Assembly: GCA_039090855.1 (NCBI GenBank)
Contig: CM077011.1
Coordinates: 22,321,001-22,385,000, forward strand
Length of the DNA: 64,000 nucleotides
Origin: Macrothele yani
Lineage: Eukaryota > Arthropoda > Arachnida > Araneae > Macrothelidae
Direction of reading: 5' to 3'
In this document: positions 21,814 through 33,665 of the stretch, piece after piece
Position numbering within the stretch: the stretch's first letter is position 1
How the letters are laid out: every line of letters begins with the position of its first letter
The notes under the pieces: model-generated
Told to the model about the DNA's origin: nothing
The model's database searches: none
The model's input: only the letters and a program-made list of their open reading frames with translations
Made by a program: the position numbers and the translations under genes

Positions 21814-22724
21814 TATAGTCTAGCATGGAGATAACACAACCCCTATACCCGTCTCCTCGCCCATCTGATTCATATAATCTTTCAGAAATTAATTCACTTC
21901 TTTCTTATTTACTTTTCTGCAAGTGCGGTAAGTTTTATTTAATTTTGTGCACTCCTTCACAGCGTGTCATTTTTTTAATGTCTAGCAGTACATATTTAAT
22001 TTAGGAAGGAGTGATTCATCCTAACATTTGCTGCTGATGCCGTTCTTTAACTAAGAAGAATCTCATAAAGTCGCGTGCCACACATTCAAAAACAAATTTG
22101 AATTCATACACTGATATCACCTCGCAACTCGTTACCTGTTCCCATCAATCACATTTGTCCATGTTATCAGAAAGACTGATCGTCTTTCATGCCGCCTGGC
22201 AATTTCGTTTCAATGAACCGATAACTGACGTTCACCAGTTAAAGAACTGGTAGCAGGTACACGCAATCATATTTCCCTTGAGTGTGAATATACCGCACAC
22301 AGAAATGCGCAAAAATATAGTGACTATTCGTCATACGCTTTGTTAACTGTTAGCAAATTATGCAAGAGAAAAAATACTTGTGGTGAGGAATATTTTGACA
22401 AATTTTTTTGGGGGTACAATGTCCGTCAAAATTTAAGCACGAAACAATGAAATTGGCGTTGTGCAAAATGTATTGGACAGATTAAATTGCTTATCACTGT
22501 AGAATAATGCAAAGAGTATAGGATTTACAAGTGTGAAACAATAGAGATAAATAGAAACCGAGAAAAACATGCTTCAAAGGCTTAACTAGGGTGAGCTGTT
22601 GTATAAAACGCAAAGCCAGTGTGGAATGTGGCTCTGGAAGCAACGTGCGCCGGGTTCCGACGAGCCATGTTATGTAATGTACTACGCTACTTGTCGTAGA
22701 TGACGTACTAGTCAGGTGACGTAT
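21814..22724. other. No recognisable gene
   Basis: AT-rich; nothing assignable. Confidence 0.4.
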
Positions 22725-22835
22725 GAGCCATGTTGCAGCGATGACCTTGCCGGCGTAGTTCAGTTGGGAGAACCGCCGCGCTGGAGTGGGAAGACATGGT
22801 TTCTAAGGCCAGCACAATTTAACGTACAAGTTTGT
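22725..22835 (+). mobile_element. SINE-II-like copy
   Basis: gacgtatgagccatgttgca leader, then the tRNA-like head ggcgtagttcagttgggaga and a degenerate B box (ggtttctaagg). It runs into the reversed tandem repeat at 22838. Confidence 0.5.
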
Positions 22836-22837
22836 TC

Positions 22838-23370
22838 CCGCCGGGCATTGAATCCGGGTCTTCCTCACCCAAGAATAAGTCGCTCTCTAAACTGAGCTAC
22901 GCGAACATGTGCTCTCACTGCTATCTGCCTTTATCTCATGTACGTCCTACAGAGCAGGCTAGTCACCCCCCTGGAAGAGGGCAAGGGGCATGGTCCCTGG
23001 GTCAGCCGGGACCACGTGTTACTACAAGCAGCCATCGCATGAAGAACGTGCATTTGAGAAATCCCCGACAATTTAGCGTGTGCAACGTAACATCACCCAC
23101 ATTTATTTTTTCGAAGCACTGAAGAACGGATTCTCATTTTTCCTGTCTCGCTGTGTGGAAAGAACATCAAATCATTGCGCGAAACCTAACAGCTGGGTCA
23201 TCCTGCAAGTTTGGGCGCTAATATAACTTATAAGTTTGTCCGCTCCGGGCATCTAAACCGAGTCCCCTCGCTCCGGTGTAAGTCGCTCTCCCAACTAAGC
23301 CGCGCGGACATGTGTTCTCACTGCTATCTGCCTTTATCTCATGTGAGTCCTGCGGAGTAGGCACGTCACA
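22838..23370 (-). repeat. tRNA-headed tandem repeat, about 402 bp x 1.3
   Basis: On the reverse strand two tRNA-like heads (22838-22903, 23240-23306; ttagttgggagagcgactta type) lie 402 bp apart. The body between them is the same as in the repeat at 13300-14290 (ctctcactgctatctgcctt, cgaagcactgaagaa, tcctgtctcgctgtgtgga). The heads here are of the SINE-II type, whereas those at 13300 are a different tRNA-like sequence. Confidence 0.8.
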
Positions 23371-24943
23371 ACAGTCAAAAGCACATATGTTACAATCCTT
23401 ACTAATATATTCTAGAGAGTGGTATGGTAATCTTTGTTACTAGTGAATGAGACCTGTCCTTATGTCTCAAAGGATACTAGGTGACGCCACAGATGTTCAG
23501 TGCCACTGGAGTTTAGGGAAGTGCAGGGCCCAACGTCATTGTATAGATTGTACATCAATGTTTGCATCGGCAATCTCAATTCTGTAGGAACATATTTTAT
23601 TCTCGATTAGAATACAATCAACACCAGCTGCACACGTATGAATCGACAATCTCATCAAAGAAAACCTTTGCCAGTAACAGAAGCTTTAAAAACAGTTTGA
23701 ATCTTGATACCACGATCCACTGAAAAACTATCTGAGACAGACACAATGGCACAACAGAAGCCTTTCGTTTCATGGCTTCAGGAGACATGTGATGCGTTCA
23801 GCCTTTCACCAGACTAGCAGTCATCTTCTGTCATACTGCAAAAATAAACGAGATTAATCCTGAATAGGACTTTACAACACTATTCCAAGTCCAGTCGACT
23901 TGCCAACTAGAGATATATCATTTAATGAAGATACGCCTCTGGTTATCACGTACGGATGTAGCAATCTATGGATTAGAATGCACACATATAGCAAATTTAT
24001 GGCATAGAGTTCTTTATGTAGGCTTTTGGCCACAGTAGAGATATGCAAATAATTTTCTGTTACTGCAACATAGTCCTAACGTAGACTCAATGCAGTTCCA
24101 TCTGCCGATACAATGTAGGGGTCATCTTGATAGGTTATCGCCCTTTGGTTGGTTCAGCACAGTTCTCTGGAAATTCTCTTGCTTTAAACTGTTCGTAGAT
24201 CCTTGAAATCACAGAATGATTTACGTTAAAAAGTTAATCTATCTATTGTAGAAGTATATATGCCAGTCTCTGATCTATTACATGTTCCCTGTTATTTTAA
24301 ATCTCCCAGATGTCTCCTATATGGCACGACGTGGACATTTGCTATTAAAGATTCAAACTTGAATACTTCGTACTGATAGCCTTCTAGGCAAACAGTCAGT
24401 CTTTCGGGTACGCTGTTCTACAAATTCTTCCCTGCTCGAATCGCATTCAACACATGTCTTGATTTCCACATAATTTAACACAACAGCACAGTGAGAATTT
24501 TACGTTAAATCACTGCTGCTATGTCTATTGTAAACACTTCTATGTTTTCTGATTAAACTTTGACAGAACCTTTACAAAATGGATATAGTTTATCAACTAA
24601 ATGCACAAGAAACGGTAAAAAGTTTTCCCTACCTAAAACTGATATGTTAGTATGATGAACATCCCAGATCACTTTGGTATTTGAAATTTATCAATTTGTA
24701 AAGAACAAGTTTGTTTGAGAAAAGCAACTGTAATCTGAGATGTTCTATCCTCTTCCCGATGCACCAAGAACCGGAAATAGTAAAGACTAAAGTGGACTTG
24801 ATAAAAACAACTCGAATTTGAGATGTTCTACATTCTTGCTGATGCATCAAGAACACGGAACCACTTGCAATGGACAATATTAACGCGACTCCTAATATCA
24901 CATTCGTTGATAGGATCAGTGCAGACAAAATTCAATAAATATA
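23371..24943. other. No recognisable gene
   Basis: About 1.6 kb without motif-bearing frames. 24715-24840 repeats gagatgttctac/atcct-type segments twice, a weak local duplication. Confidence 0.4.
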
Positions 24944-25105
24944 CACTGGCGGAAAGTGAAAAAAGAACACCAAGAAGGAATTGGCGGACGATCATGAAAT
25001 TTACATATGTTAATGGGGTCGAGTTTACGTAAGTGTGATGTTAATTTTGGGACCAACTGGTGAGCGCTTACGCCACAGCACGGCATAATATCAAAATTAT
25101 CGTCG

Positions 25106-25327
25106 GTGGTATTTAAGGAGTACGGCGAAGTGAATGTAATCAGTCGTCGGCGTACGGACACATGCGAAGACACTGATGAAGCTTCAATACCTGCACATGG
25201 AAGAGGTGTACGATTTCAGCAGTTATCGGACTTTGAGCGAGGTCGTCTAGTCGGACTCGGCAAGGCCGGGTGGTCGTATCGTCGTATTGCGAAGCGAATT
25301 GGAAGGGAAGTATCGGTGGTGGCATAG
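25106..25327 (+). pseudogene. Family B transposase N-terminal DNA-binding part
   Basis: Encodes the helix-turn-helix start of the transposase: RFQQLSDFERGRLVGLGKAG and WSYRRIAKRIGREVSVVA, ending at a TAG created by the local deletion at 25328. In Tc1 relatives this part binds the terminal repeats. The catalytic part follows in another frame. Confidence 0.75.
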
Positions 25328-26198
25328 ATGGTGCGAGGAATATTCCCACACGAGAACACGTGGAACCGGGAGTCACAGACGGACTGATGAGTGGACCGAT
25401 CGACGCATAAGAAGAGCGGCGTTGTCAAGCAGAACATCCACTGCGGCGCAAATCCGAGCTGCCGTTGCACCCGTGGTGACTGTGCGAACAATCCGCAACC
25501 GTCTACTGGATGCAGGACTACGTGCACGTGTGCCTCTGGCATGTGTACCTCTGACTCCAGCCCACCGTCAGGAACGGCTGCAGTGGTGTGGCCAACGTCT
25601 GCACTGGAAAACGCAATGGCGATTTGTCGTGTTCAGCGATGAAAGCAGATTCTTCTTGGGAGCCTCGGATGGCCATATGCGTGTTCGCAGACGCACAGTG
25701 GATCTTCTCCACCTTTCTTGCATCCGCCAGCGACACACAGGGCCTACACCTGGTCTGCTGGTGTTTAGAGCGATCAGCTATCACTACCGCACACAACTAG
25801 TGTTTGTACCGGGTACGTTAAACAGCACCTCCTACATCAACAACATCATTCAGCCCGTTGTTCTGCCATTTGTAAGGTCGGTCCATCGCTGTGTTTTCCA
25901 GCAAGATGACGCACGCTCACATACGGCACGTGCAACGCAACATGCACTTCAGGGTGTAAGACAACTTCCATGGCCTGCACGTTCACCGGATTTGTGCCCC
26001 ATTGAGCTCGTGTGGGATTTTATGGGACAACGACTTATCCGGTCTCCACGGCCAGCCACGAGCATCCTCGATTTACGCCTCCAGGTTGAGGATGCTTGGA
26101 ACTCAATAACCCAAACTTACATCCAACATCTGTATGACAGACTGCATGCCAGCATTGCAAAGTGTGACGCAGTTCATGGCGGTTCAACATTGTACTAA
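25287..26198 (+). CDS. Tc1-like transposase, catalytic part (303 codons open)
   Basis: Cut-and-paste transposase of the DDE type, acting in the nucleus on its own terminal repeats. Visible motifs: the second DNA-binding segment around residues 50-80 (STAAQIRAAVAPVVTVRTIR), VVFSDESRF with Asp118, FQQDDARSHTA with Asp207, and SPDLCPIELVWDFMG with Glu240. All three catalytic residues are present. The spacing between Asp207 and Glu240 is 32 residues, against 34 in classic Tc1. The first helix-turn-helix is in a separate frame upstream, so the protein would lack its main DNA-binding part. The Met is the first in the open frame and not necessarily a real start. Confidence 0.8.
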   Translation: MRSELEGKYRWWHRWCEEYSHTRTRGTGSHRRTDEWTDRRIRRAALSSRTSTAAQIRAAVAPVVTVRTIRNRLLDAGLRARVPLACVPLTPAHRQERLQWCGQRLHWKTQWRFVVFSDESRFFLGASDGHMRVRRRTVDLLHLSCIRQRHTGPTPGLLVFRAISYHYRTQLVFVPGTLNSTSYINNIIQPVVLPFVRSVHRCVFQQDDARSHTARATQHALQGVRQLPWPARSPDLCPIELVWDFMGQRLIRSPRPATSILDLRLQVEDAWNSITQTYIQHLYDRLHASIAKCDAVHGGSTLY

Positions 26199-26494
26199 CC
26201 ATGTTACATGGAAATGTTATTTTTCAGTTTACCAGCAAATACAGCTGTGTTTGGCGATAATGCTTTGATCACGTTATCCTCTGTATTCCGTTATTATGCT
26301 GCATAAATTTCGTTGGTATCAGACGTCTCCTTCTTGGTGTTCTTTTTTCACTTTCCGCCAGGGTATATGTACATTTTCCTTACGCTGTCAACGTTACATG
26401 CGCATGATTTTTAACACTCCAAAGCGAAAGAACATAATTTCGTGTATAGCGCGATAAATGGTATCTAAAATCAGTAAAGCCAAAATACGATCTT

Positions 26495-26532
26495 GTCCGA
26501 ATTATAGCACGCATGCGTGCTATAATTCGGAC
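26495..26532. repeat. 38-bp perfect palindrome
   Basis: Nineteen bases starting gtccgaattatagcacgca are followed with no spacer by their exact reverse complement. It is not part of an adjacent element: it lies 130 bp past Tc1 family B. It could form a cruciform or be a very short inverted-repeat remnant. Confidence 0.95.
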
Positions 26533-26680
26533 TAAAAGTGGTCGAACTCGGCATTGAATAGGAGTTTCTAATTCAGTGGCAGGTATTTATAAGTATATCT
26601 AGACTGCAAAGTCGAACGGAAAGTATTCGGCTGCTGCATTGGTACAACTGGATCGTCTCGTTCCTGTTTAACGCAGCCTC

Positions 26681-26756
26681 CCCACCAGAATCCCCATTCC
26701 CACCAGAATCCCCATTCCCACCAGAATCCCCATTCCCACCAGAATCCCCATCCCCA
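26681..26756. repeat. 18-bp minisatellite, about 4 units
   Basis: ccccattcccaccagaat repeats about four times. Both reverse frames across it are open and give Gly/Asn/Asp- or Trp-rich artefacts; these are not genes. Confidence 0.9.
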
Positions 26757-26799
26757 CACATATGCATTATTTTCGACCGAGTCTTACTGAGTGTGTCTC

Positions 26800-27065
26800 T
26801 ACATGACTGTGGACTTTTTCACCAAGATATCGCTCTCAGTCACAAGGCCTGGATGTGGCGTGCTCCTTTCTCTAAGAAATTCACTGATTTGTATCCCGTA
26901 GAACATTTGTAGAACGCGGTAGAACGTAATGTCCGTCAGTCCACGCCTTTGCCTTATTCCGCCGTCGTTAGTAATAGTTCAGCATTTTTTTAAATTGCGG
27001 AACATTATTCAGCTAATTTTGCGAACCTCCGCCACCCCGTCCAAACTATTACTTAGGGGGTTGTA
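26800..27065 (+). pseudogene. Tc1-like transposase C-terminal remnant H
   Basis: Readable as HQDIALSHKAW near 26820 (second catalytic region) and FTDLYPVEHL followed by a stop and NAVERNVRQ near 26890-26945 (Glu block). Heavily decayed. Confidence 0.5.
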
Positions 27066-29145
27066 ATTTTTTAGATAATGTGTGCGTATCAGATGTATTA
27101 CTATATGATATGTAAATAAATGCACAGATAGACGAAGCCCTTTCCAAATTATTTATGCCATTAAAGAATGTATAACTAACCGAGCAAAGAAACGGTAGAA
27201 GCTTTATTACTTAGTGGTATGAGTAACTCCTTTTTTTTTCTTAATTCAGGCAAATTACGAAAAGTAAACCAATACTAACTTAATGTTCTCAGCATGCCTT
27301 GGACTTTAATAGTAAATTATGAAACAGACATTTCCTCAGCGCTTTATTAAGCCTGTAGCAAGACTATGTTTTTAATTAAAGAAAGCAAAGTTAAAAGCTG
27401 TTACAATGTATCTGGAATGTGAGTAATGGGTTTTAGAAAGCCATACATAAGAGTCTTTCTTCCTCATATTGTGTCGCTGTTTTTTACTGAGATCTCAGTA
27501 TGCCAGTCACAACCGTAAGCAGGGCATCGGAAAAAATTGGGTTTCCTTCAATCGAAACGTATAACTACAAAAAGCCGAGTTCTTTTTCGAGGTTTTTAAA
27601 GGAATTTGTAACGCTTTGGGAAAATATAAAGAGCAAAAAGCTTTGCTCATATAACAGGAATAGCCGAACTGGCTAAAAGACTAGTGCGACTCAGAATCGT
27701 GCATAATGGAATTCCGTGTTGCTTCCAGTTTGGCGAGAAGTACCAGTGGAAATGATAACAGATGAAACTTTTTGAGAGCGACGGCCGCTATATTATATGC
27801 AGAAACTCACTGGATTTTCGCTGCATGTCTGTGTGAAGAGAATTAAGTGGAATTGGTAAGAGGTTTTCATGTTACTAATTCAGAAAAACTTCTTTTTCTA
27901 AAAAGCATGCAGGACCCTCAGAGTTGGTTTAAGGTCATTACTACGTAATTTCCTCTTCTTTCAATGCACATTTCGTATCGCAAAATCATCTCATGGCTTC
28001 CGTACTGAAACAACTTCATAGGTTTCGTGTACAAACTCTCCTTCACTGCCTTTAAAACTTTACAGTCGTACAGAGATTATTTCCATCACAATTCACTCTA
28101 AGCGGACTAAAAGGATGAAAATAGCTAGATGTCAACACCGATAAGTGGGGAGATTAAAAGCTGATCGTTGGCGCGTTGTGACGTCACATATTTCCCACTA
28201 ATTGTTTGGAATCTTCAAAGTGTAGATCAAAAAATTTGTTTCTCTGTAATACAGTAAGCCTCCACAAGAAAGCCAGTTTCAATCGGAATTTTTTTTTTAT
28301 GGTTTTCCAGTGCAGACTCCTGGATATTGCATTGACATTTTTTCGCCTTTGAGGTTTTCATTTTAAACACTAATGTATCAGGAGTCAGTCGAAGAGGAAG
28401 TGAAAAAGAATTCTTAGTTGTTATTTATTTCCTTTTGAGGCAGTTCAGCTGTGGAAGGAATTCTATTGCGACGACAAGATGGAAGAATTATCAGAACAGT
28501 TGACGGGGAAGTACCTAACGTCAATTATTACTCAATATAAGAATAAAAGGAATGCGTATGTCTGCTAAGTTCTGTTAAAAATTACTTGGTTTCGAAGTTC
28601 ACTGCTGTTGCACCTCGAGATTTAAAATCAACTATGTTGGGGCAAACTTATTCTGACTATGGAATGCACACTGGAACAGTTCTTTTACCGAAATGATTTA
28701 ATGGGTTGTCAGTATTTCTCTGCATTAAGGAGGTGTAATATATTGGTGACCACCGCATAAACAATGAGGGAGTACCATGATAACGGAAAAATAACAAAAG
28801 GAATATTTCTGATGTTTCTTATGCAATGATTTCCCCCTCGGGAATAAAATCTTACTGCTTCCTAAACCAGATGAATGTTTGTTTACCTGCATCCGCAGTA
28901 AAATGTTTCTGGTATATTCTCTGAAACACACATTTCCACTGACAGAAAAAGCAATGACGTCGTCTGAACACAAATAGCAGTTGTTTTTAGAAATGCGACT
29001 GAAATTGGGATCTTCATTTTTAAATGTACATTGAATAACATTTAGAACTACTACGATCTTTTCATGCTAATATACAAATTTTAGACACGAACCATATTAT
29101 GCAGTAAAAGTATTACTTCATAGTAGGGTGGTGCGAAAAAAAACA
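27066..29145. other. No recognisable gene
   Basis: About 2 kb of AT-rich DNA without motif-bearing frames. One TGACGTCA lies near 28180. Introns or regulatory DNA of an unseen gene cannot be excluded. Confidence 0.4.
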
Positions 29146-29146
29146 A

Positions 29147-29190
29147 TATAGCCCACTGAGTCGCTCACGGTGGTCGTTAAACATCCAATA
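29147..29190 (+). mobile_element. SINE-I 3' tail fragment
   Basis: atagcccactgagtcgctca and ggtggtcgttaaac match the last 45 bp of SINE-I before the A tail. The 5' part is missing. Confidence 0.8.
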
Positions 29191-29559
29191 CAAAACAATT
29201 TTGATTCTTAAAAGACCTAGTGTTTAAAAATTGTGTTTAGTGGTCAGTATGCAACAGCTTAAGTTGTTTTTGATTAAATGAATATCTTTTGTTTGCGCTT
29301 TTACATCAAAATTTCGAATTTTTAGCCAAAAATCAAAATATTTTACTAGAAGCAAATACGTCTCACTTTCGTATGTTTTAAATTTATGGGCCTCCGGTAA
29401 ATATAAGTAAGACTATAAAAATGTTTAATCTCGTCATTAAAGCACCCTGCGCTTAGGGGCATAACGCACATTTTGTTGGGAAACCAGTCAATTTATGTCT
29501 GACTCGGGGACTGTTTCAGACAGGCATGTGCTGCATTCTTAACATTGTACACATCTAAT

Positions 29560-29685
29560 ATACGGATTATTTGCTTGTAATACGACGCAGTGTGTTCTGA
29601 TATGGATTATTTGATTGTAATACCACGCAGTGCGTTCTATTACGCATTATTTGATTGTAATACTACGCAACGCCCTTTAGTTTGC
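29560..29685. repeat. 41-bp tandem repeat x 3
   Basis: gattatttg.ttgtaatac followed by acgcagtg.gttct begins at 29563, 29604 and 29644 (periods 41 and 40). Confidence 0.85.
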
Positions 29686-29894
29686 CGATCACAAAGACTC
29701 CACACTGTACCATTAGAATCTGGATAGAAGTGCACAAAAATGAGAACAGAAGAACATAATTCGCTAGTTCAGGAGCCAGGCTCTACCTACCTGGGACATG
29801 TGACACCTGTTTCGAATAGGGCGGAAGATGTGACGAAGACCATCTGGACATACAGTATTTGACCAAAGGAAGGGACGTAGATTTGACTAAAGTT

Positions 29895-30965
29895 TCTTGT
29901 CTTGGGCGCGGCGGAGCACCAACGAACACTGGGAAACATGCTGCTGTTATGCGACGTCTAGAAGATAAAGTAGGATAACCTCTACATCAAGTTGCGTGTC
30001 AGTTACACAACAACAAGCTCCCACCAAGCCATCTCCTGGTGGTCGTAGACAGGGAAACCTTCGGCCCTAAAGACATTCTAGGTCCTGTCGGGAAAACTTC
30101 ATAGACTGTGAACACCTGCCTGTGATAAAATACAAAACAATTCCGACCAATATTGCAGGCGTTGATGCTAAACATCTCAGTGCTGATCAGAACTATCTTC
30201 ATGACATATGTAAAGCAGTATTATCTGAGGAATGCCCCATCGACTTGGCAAAGAGGAGTCTCGTAACTCTGTATCATGCCCGATCGGTCACCACAGCCAA
30301 CCGAATTCTGAGATTGTACATTGGAACCAGCAGACCTCAAAATCTCGAGATCTAGGCCACTTTTATCATGAAAGTGTACGCTATAATGTGGTTTACCATA
30401 AAACGCAGACACATGCTCATCGGTGTACCCAGCAGCCTGAGGACAACCTGCCACGCCGTCAAGTACCTCGTCAAGAAGGAAGCCACTATCGTTCAGAAAG
30501 TTCTACAGGATAATGGGGCACTTTGCCCATCCAAAATGCTGGCTAGTGTCCATGCTCCATGATGATCGTCCTTAAATCCGCCAAGTTGCTGCGCAGAAGA
30601 TCCTTGCCACGAGAAAGAGCAAGTCTGGCAGGATCAGAATATTCTCACTCCCTAAACTGAATTTTAAGACAGAGAGTTACTTCGATTTGATTGATTGGGA
30701 TTAAGAAGTTATCACTGAGCGTCCAGTGACGATGAATATCTCAGACGAAGGACTGAAAAATATAATCTCAGACCCTGCATCTGTCGTCCGTGATAATGGA
30801 TTAAGTCACTTAGGGTTCCATACTCAGGTAGTGGAACCAACTGTTCAGAAGACGCAAGCATCGAATAAATTCTGTGGGCCACTAGCTCGCGAATGGTACA
30901 TAAGAGCAAGATTGCAGGACAGAGCAAAAATGCTCACTTTTGAAAGGAAGGCACACTTCACGCCA
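29895..30965 (+). pseudogene. Decayed intronless gene of an arthropod multi-copy family of unknown function
   Basis: Frame pieces in order: GGAPTNTGKHAAVMRRLEDK, PLHQVACQLHNNKLPPSHLL, TFGPKDILGPVGK, YKTIPTNIAGVDAKHLSADQ, LHDICKAVL, LYHARSVTTANRILRLYIGT, TCHAVKYLVKKEATIVQKVL, IRIFSLPKLNFKTESYFDLI, VVEPTVQKTQASNKFCG and REWYIRARLQDRAKM. I recognise this pattern (NTG...RxLE, CQLHxNxLP, GPxG, WHAR-type LTTANRILRLY) from large hypothetical families in arthropods, cited from memory. The function is unknown, and the lack of introns plus many copies suggest a mobile origin. Stops (for example after DKVG near 29974) and frameshifts show it is dead. Confidence 0.6.
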
Positions 30966-31849
30966 TAGAAGTCAAAACACCTAAAATGGGTGGAAGTTAC
31001 CCCATGCCCACATGTGGTTGGCTGCGCATGGGCGGGATTCCATTTATGGAGTTTGGAAGTTTGCAGAGTTTGTGATTCATATTACAAATCTTTGGGCGCT
31101 GTCCACGTATATTATCAGGGACTGTATATTTCTGATGATGAAAATTTTAGCAAAATTTCATTATAGCACCCTCATAATTTGTGATATTCCATGCGAAAGT
31201 AATAAGTAAAAGCCAGTACTAGAACCTTTTCGTATGTATTCGTAGTAATAGGAAGTTTTATCATTACTGAGGACTTGTGCTGAATCGTGACCGCTTAATT
31301 TATAACATTGAAACGTTTGGTTTCATGCCATCTTCGTGAGCTTCAATTTTTATGTCAGATGTTTAAGTCTGTCTTACTCTCTTTCTGACACGTTTGCGGC
31401 AACTTTTGTTCTATAAAGCATTTCCTGCATTAAAAAAGTCCATTAACTGAAAAATTACTTGATGCATTTCCCTTTACTACATCCATAACGATTATCAATA
31501 ATAGATAATAGCTATTAGTTGGAAACTTGTGACGTCAACATAAATATCTCCATTCTAAAAAAAAAAAAGTAACCGCCGCTATTTTAGAAATTTCGCGACA
31601 TTCGCGCTTTTCTACTTCGCAGCGCAAAAAGTGTTGAACACAAAAATATGAAATTTACATCGTTTGTAGAGAATTATTCGAAAAACGCGCTGAAATCAGC
31701 CGGTATTCGATTCTGGCGATGTTCCAAGAGCTATTGTATTTCAAAGTTAAGTTAAGCAAAAAAGTGCTATCAGTTCAAGTTCCGACAAACTAACAGCAAC
31801 AGAACCACGAAACTTTGTAGGCATGTAGGGGCCATGGCCGATTTTTGCA
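30966..31849. other. No recognisable gene
   Basis: AT-rich, with an A run at 31559 and one TGACGTCA near 31530. Nothing assignable. Confidence 0.4.
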
Positions 31850-32870
31850 ACTCGTCACCATTTTTTTACGCTTTCCAACCGGTTGAAGAAGCGTATATGC
31901 TCCAGCTTTGTCCGTCCGTCCGCACGATAACTCACGTAAAAATGGTTCGATTTCGACGAAATTTTAGTATGTGGTAGGGGACCAGCTGGGGACGAACCCT
32001 ATTGAAAATGGGCGAAACAGGGTCAAAGGTCAGGACACAGGAGCGGGATCCATTTCATTGCTCTTATGCGTCATAACGTGCGTAAACATTTTTCGATTTC
32101 GATGAAATTTTAGTATGTGGTAGGGAACCACCTGAGCACGAGCCCTATTGAAAATGGGCGGAGTGGGGTCAAAGTCAGGCAGGGCATAAGAGCGGGATTT
32201 GTTCCATTGTCCTTATGCATCATAACTTGCGTAAAAGTGGTTCGATTTCGATGAAATTTTAGTATGTTTTAGGGAACCACCTGGGCACGAATCCTATTGA
32301 AAATGGGCGAAATGGGGTCAAAGGTCAGGCAGGGCATTAGGGCGGGATTTATTCCATTGCCCTTATGCGTCATAACTTGCGTAAAAATGGTTCGATTTTG
32401 ATGAAATTTTGGTATGTGGTAGGAAGCCACTGGTGACGAACCCTATTCAAAATGGGCGAAATGGGGTCAAAGGTCAGGACACTGGAGTGGGATCCATCCC
32501 ATTGCCCTTGTGCATCACAACTTACCTAAAATGCTTGGATTGCGACAAAACTTTTTCATGTTGTTCCGGAGGTATAGTGAACCGGTTCTGTTGAATATCA
32601 ACGAAATGGGGCACAAAAGCAAGATTTATTCCACAGCCATTATTCTCATAACTTGCGTAACACTGCATCTATTGCGACAAAACTTTATTATGTTATTCCT
32701 GAGGTATACTAAAACGGTTCTGTTGAATACAATAGAAATGGGGTCAAAGGTCAGGACACAGGAGCGAGATTTATTCCACAGCCATTATCCACATAATTTG
32801 AGTAATAATTTCTGGTATGTTGGAAACCGTATCATAATCAATGCATTGCTTGATTTTACTAATTTGTTGT
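31850..32870 (+). repeat. Tandem array of about 145-bp units x 6-7
   Basis: The marker cataacttgcgtaaaa/atgg (variants) recurs at about 31925, 32069, 32218, 32368, 32513, 32645 and 32788. Units share gatttcgatgaaattttagt, aatgggcgaaatggggtcaa and aggtcaggacacaggagcg. The left edge contains ctttgtccgtccgtccgcac. The same array with its flanks occurs in reverse at 44220-44680. The frames that stay open across it are by-products of the repeats. Confidence 0.92.
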
Positions 32871-33335
32871 TTTTTTTATTTGGATTTAGTTTATGAGAAA
32901 CTAAAATTTTATATTTCACAAAATTCTCTATTTGCCGATGGGAGCCAGTTTAAAAAGCAGATATACGGCAAACTACAGATGATAAAGCATTGCATTTTTT
33001 TTTACAAAAACATTTTTAAGAAAAAGTCATTTTCTGATTTTAAGCATTTTTTAAAGACGCAAAGGACAAAACGAGCGGCTTATTCTGCCTTCAGCGTTAG
33101 CCACACAAGAAAGTTCTGGTCCCGTGACCTGCTGCCATAGTGAAGCAGCTATTTTTTATCACACTCTAATCATTGGGTGAAAGAACAGGCTACAATCCAA
33201 CTGGTAATGACGCAATGCTTAATGACGCTTTTGAAGTTCGGCGTTTTCCGCCGGCGTACGTGAATACCTATGCAAATATAAGCTTTCACCTTGTATATAG
33301 AAAGCAAAGAGAGAAAATGCGAGTGTGTTCGTCTG
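32871..33335. other. No recognisable gene
   Basis: AT-rich, with T runs. The short frame 32841-33140 has no recognised domain. Confidence 0.4.
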
Positions 33336-33665
33336 CGAATTCTTTGACTACTTCTAAATGACCTAGAGATATGAAGATTGACATACTGATAGGTCTCAAG
33401 GTTTGTATACCTAGAAAAGTACGAAAAAAAAAAAATCAAAATGGCAGCTTTGGAACATTGTCTGCTTGAATTTTTCGCGAATTGTTTGACCACTTATAAA
33501 TCACCTAGAGATCTGAAAATTGAAAACTGGCATGCTGGTAGGTTTTAAAGTCCGGATACCTGCAATCGTACGAAAAAAAAAACCCCAGCGCTTTGAAATA
33601 TTGTCTGCTTGAATTTTTCTACCACTTGTACACTTAGAAAAAGGTCTGAAAACCAAAAAATTCAA
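33336..33665. repeat. Tandem repeat, about 138 bp x 2.4
   Basis: gcgaatt.tttgac.acttat, cacctagagatctgaaaatt and a final acgaaaaaaaaa recur from 33338, 33478 and about 33610. The third unit is partial. Confidence 0.75.

Larger units (their letters stand above)
24944..26363 (+). mobile_element. Tc1-like transposon, family B, copy 2 (best preserved)
   Basis: 1420 bp with terminal repeats starting cactggcggaaagtgaaaaa and ending in the complement; TA flanks at 24942-24943 and 26364-26365. It carries a helix-turn-helix frame (25106-25327) followed by a long catalytic frame (25287-26198). Relative to copy 1 it lacks about 12 bp near 25328, which breaks the junction of the two frames. Confidence 0.95.

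Noticed and set aside
26568..26767. Trp/Gly-rich reverse open frames
   Set aside because: They arise from an 18-bp minisatellite whose length is divisible by three, keeping frames open.
32409..33140. Cluster of overlapping open frames
   Set aside because: Most of it lies on the 145-bp array, and the rest is AT-rich; the frames show no family features.
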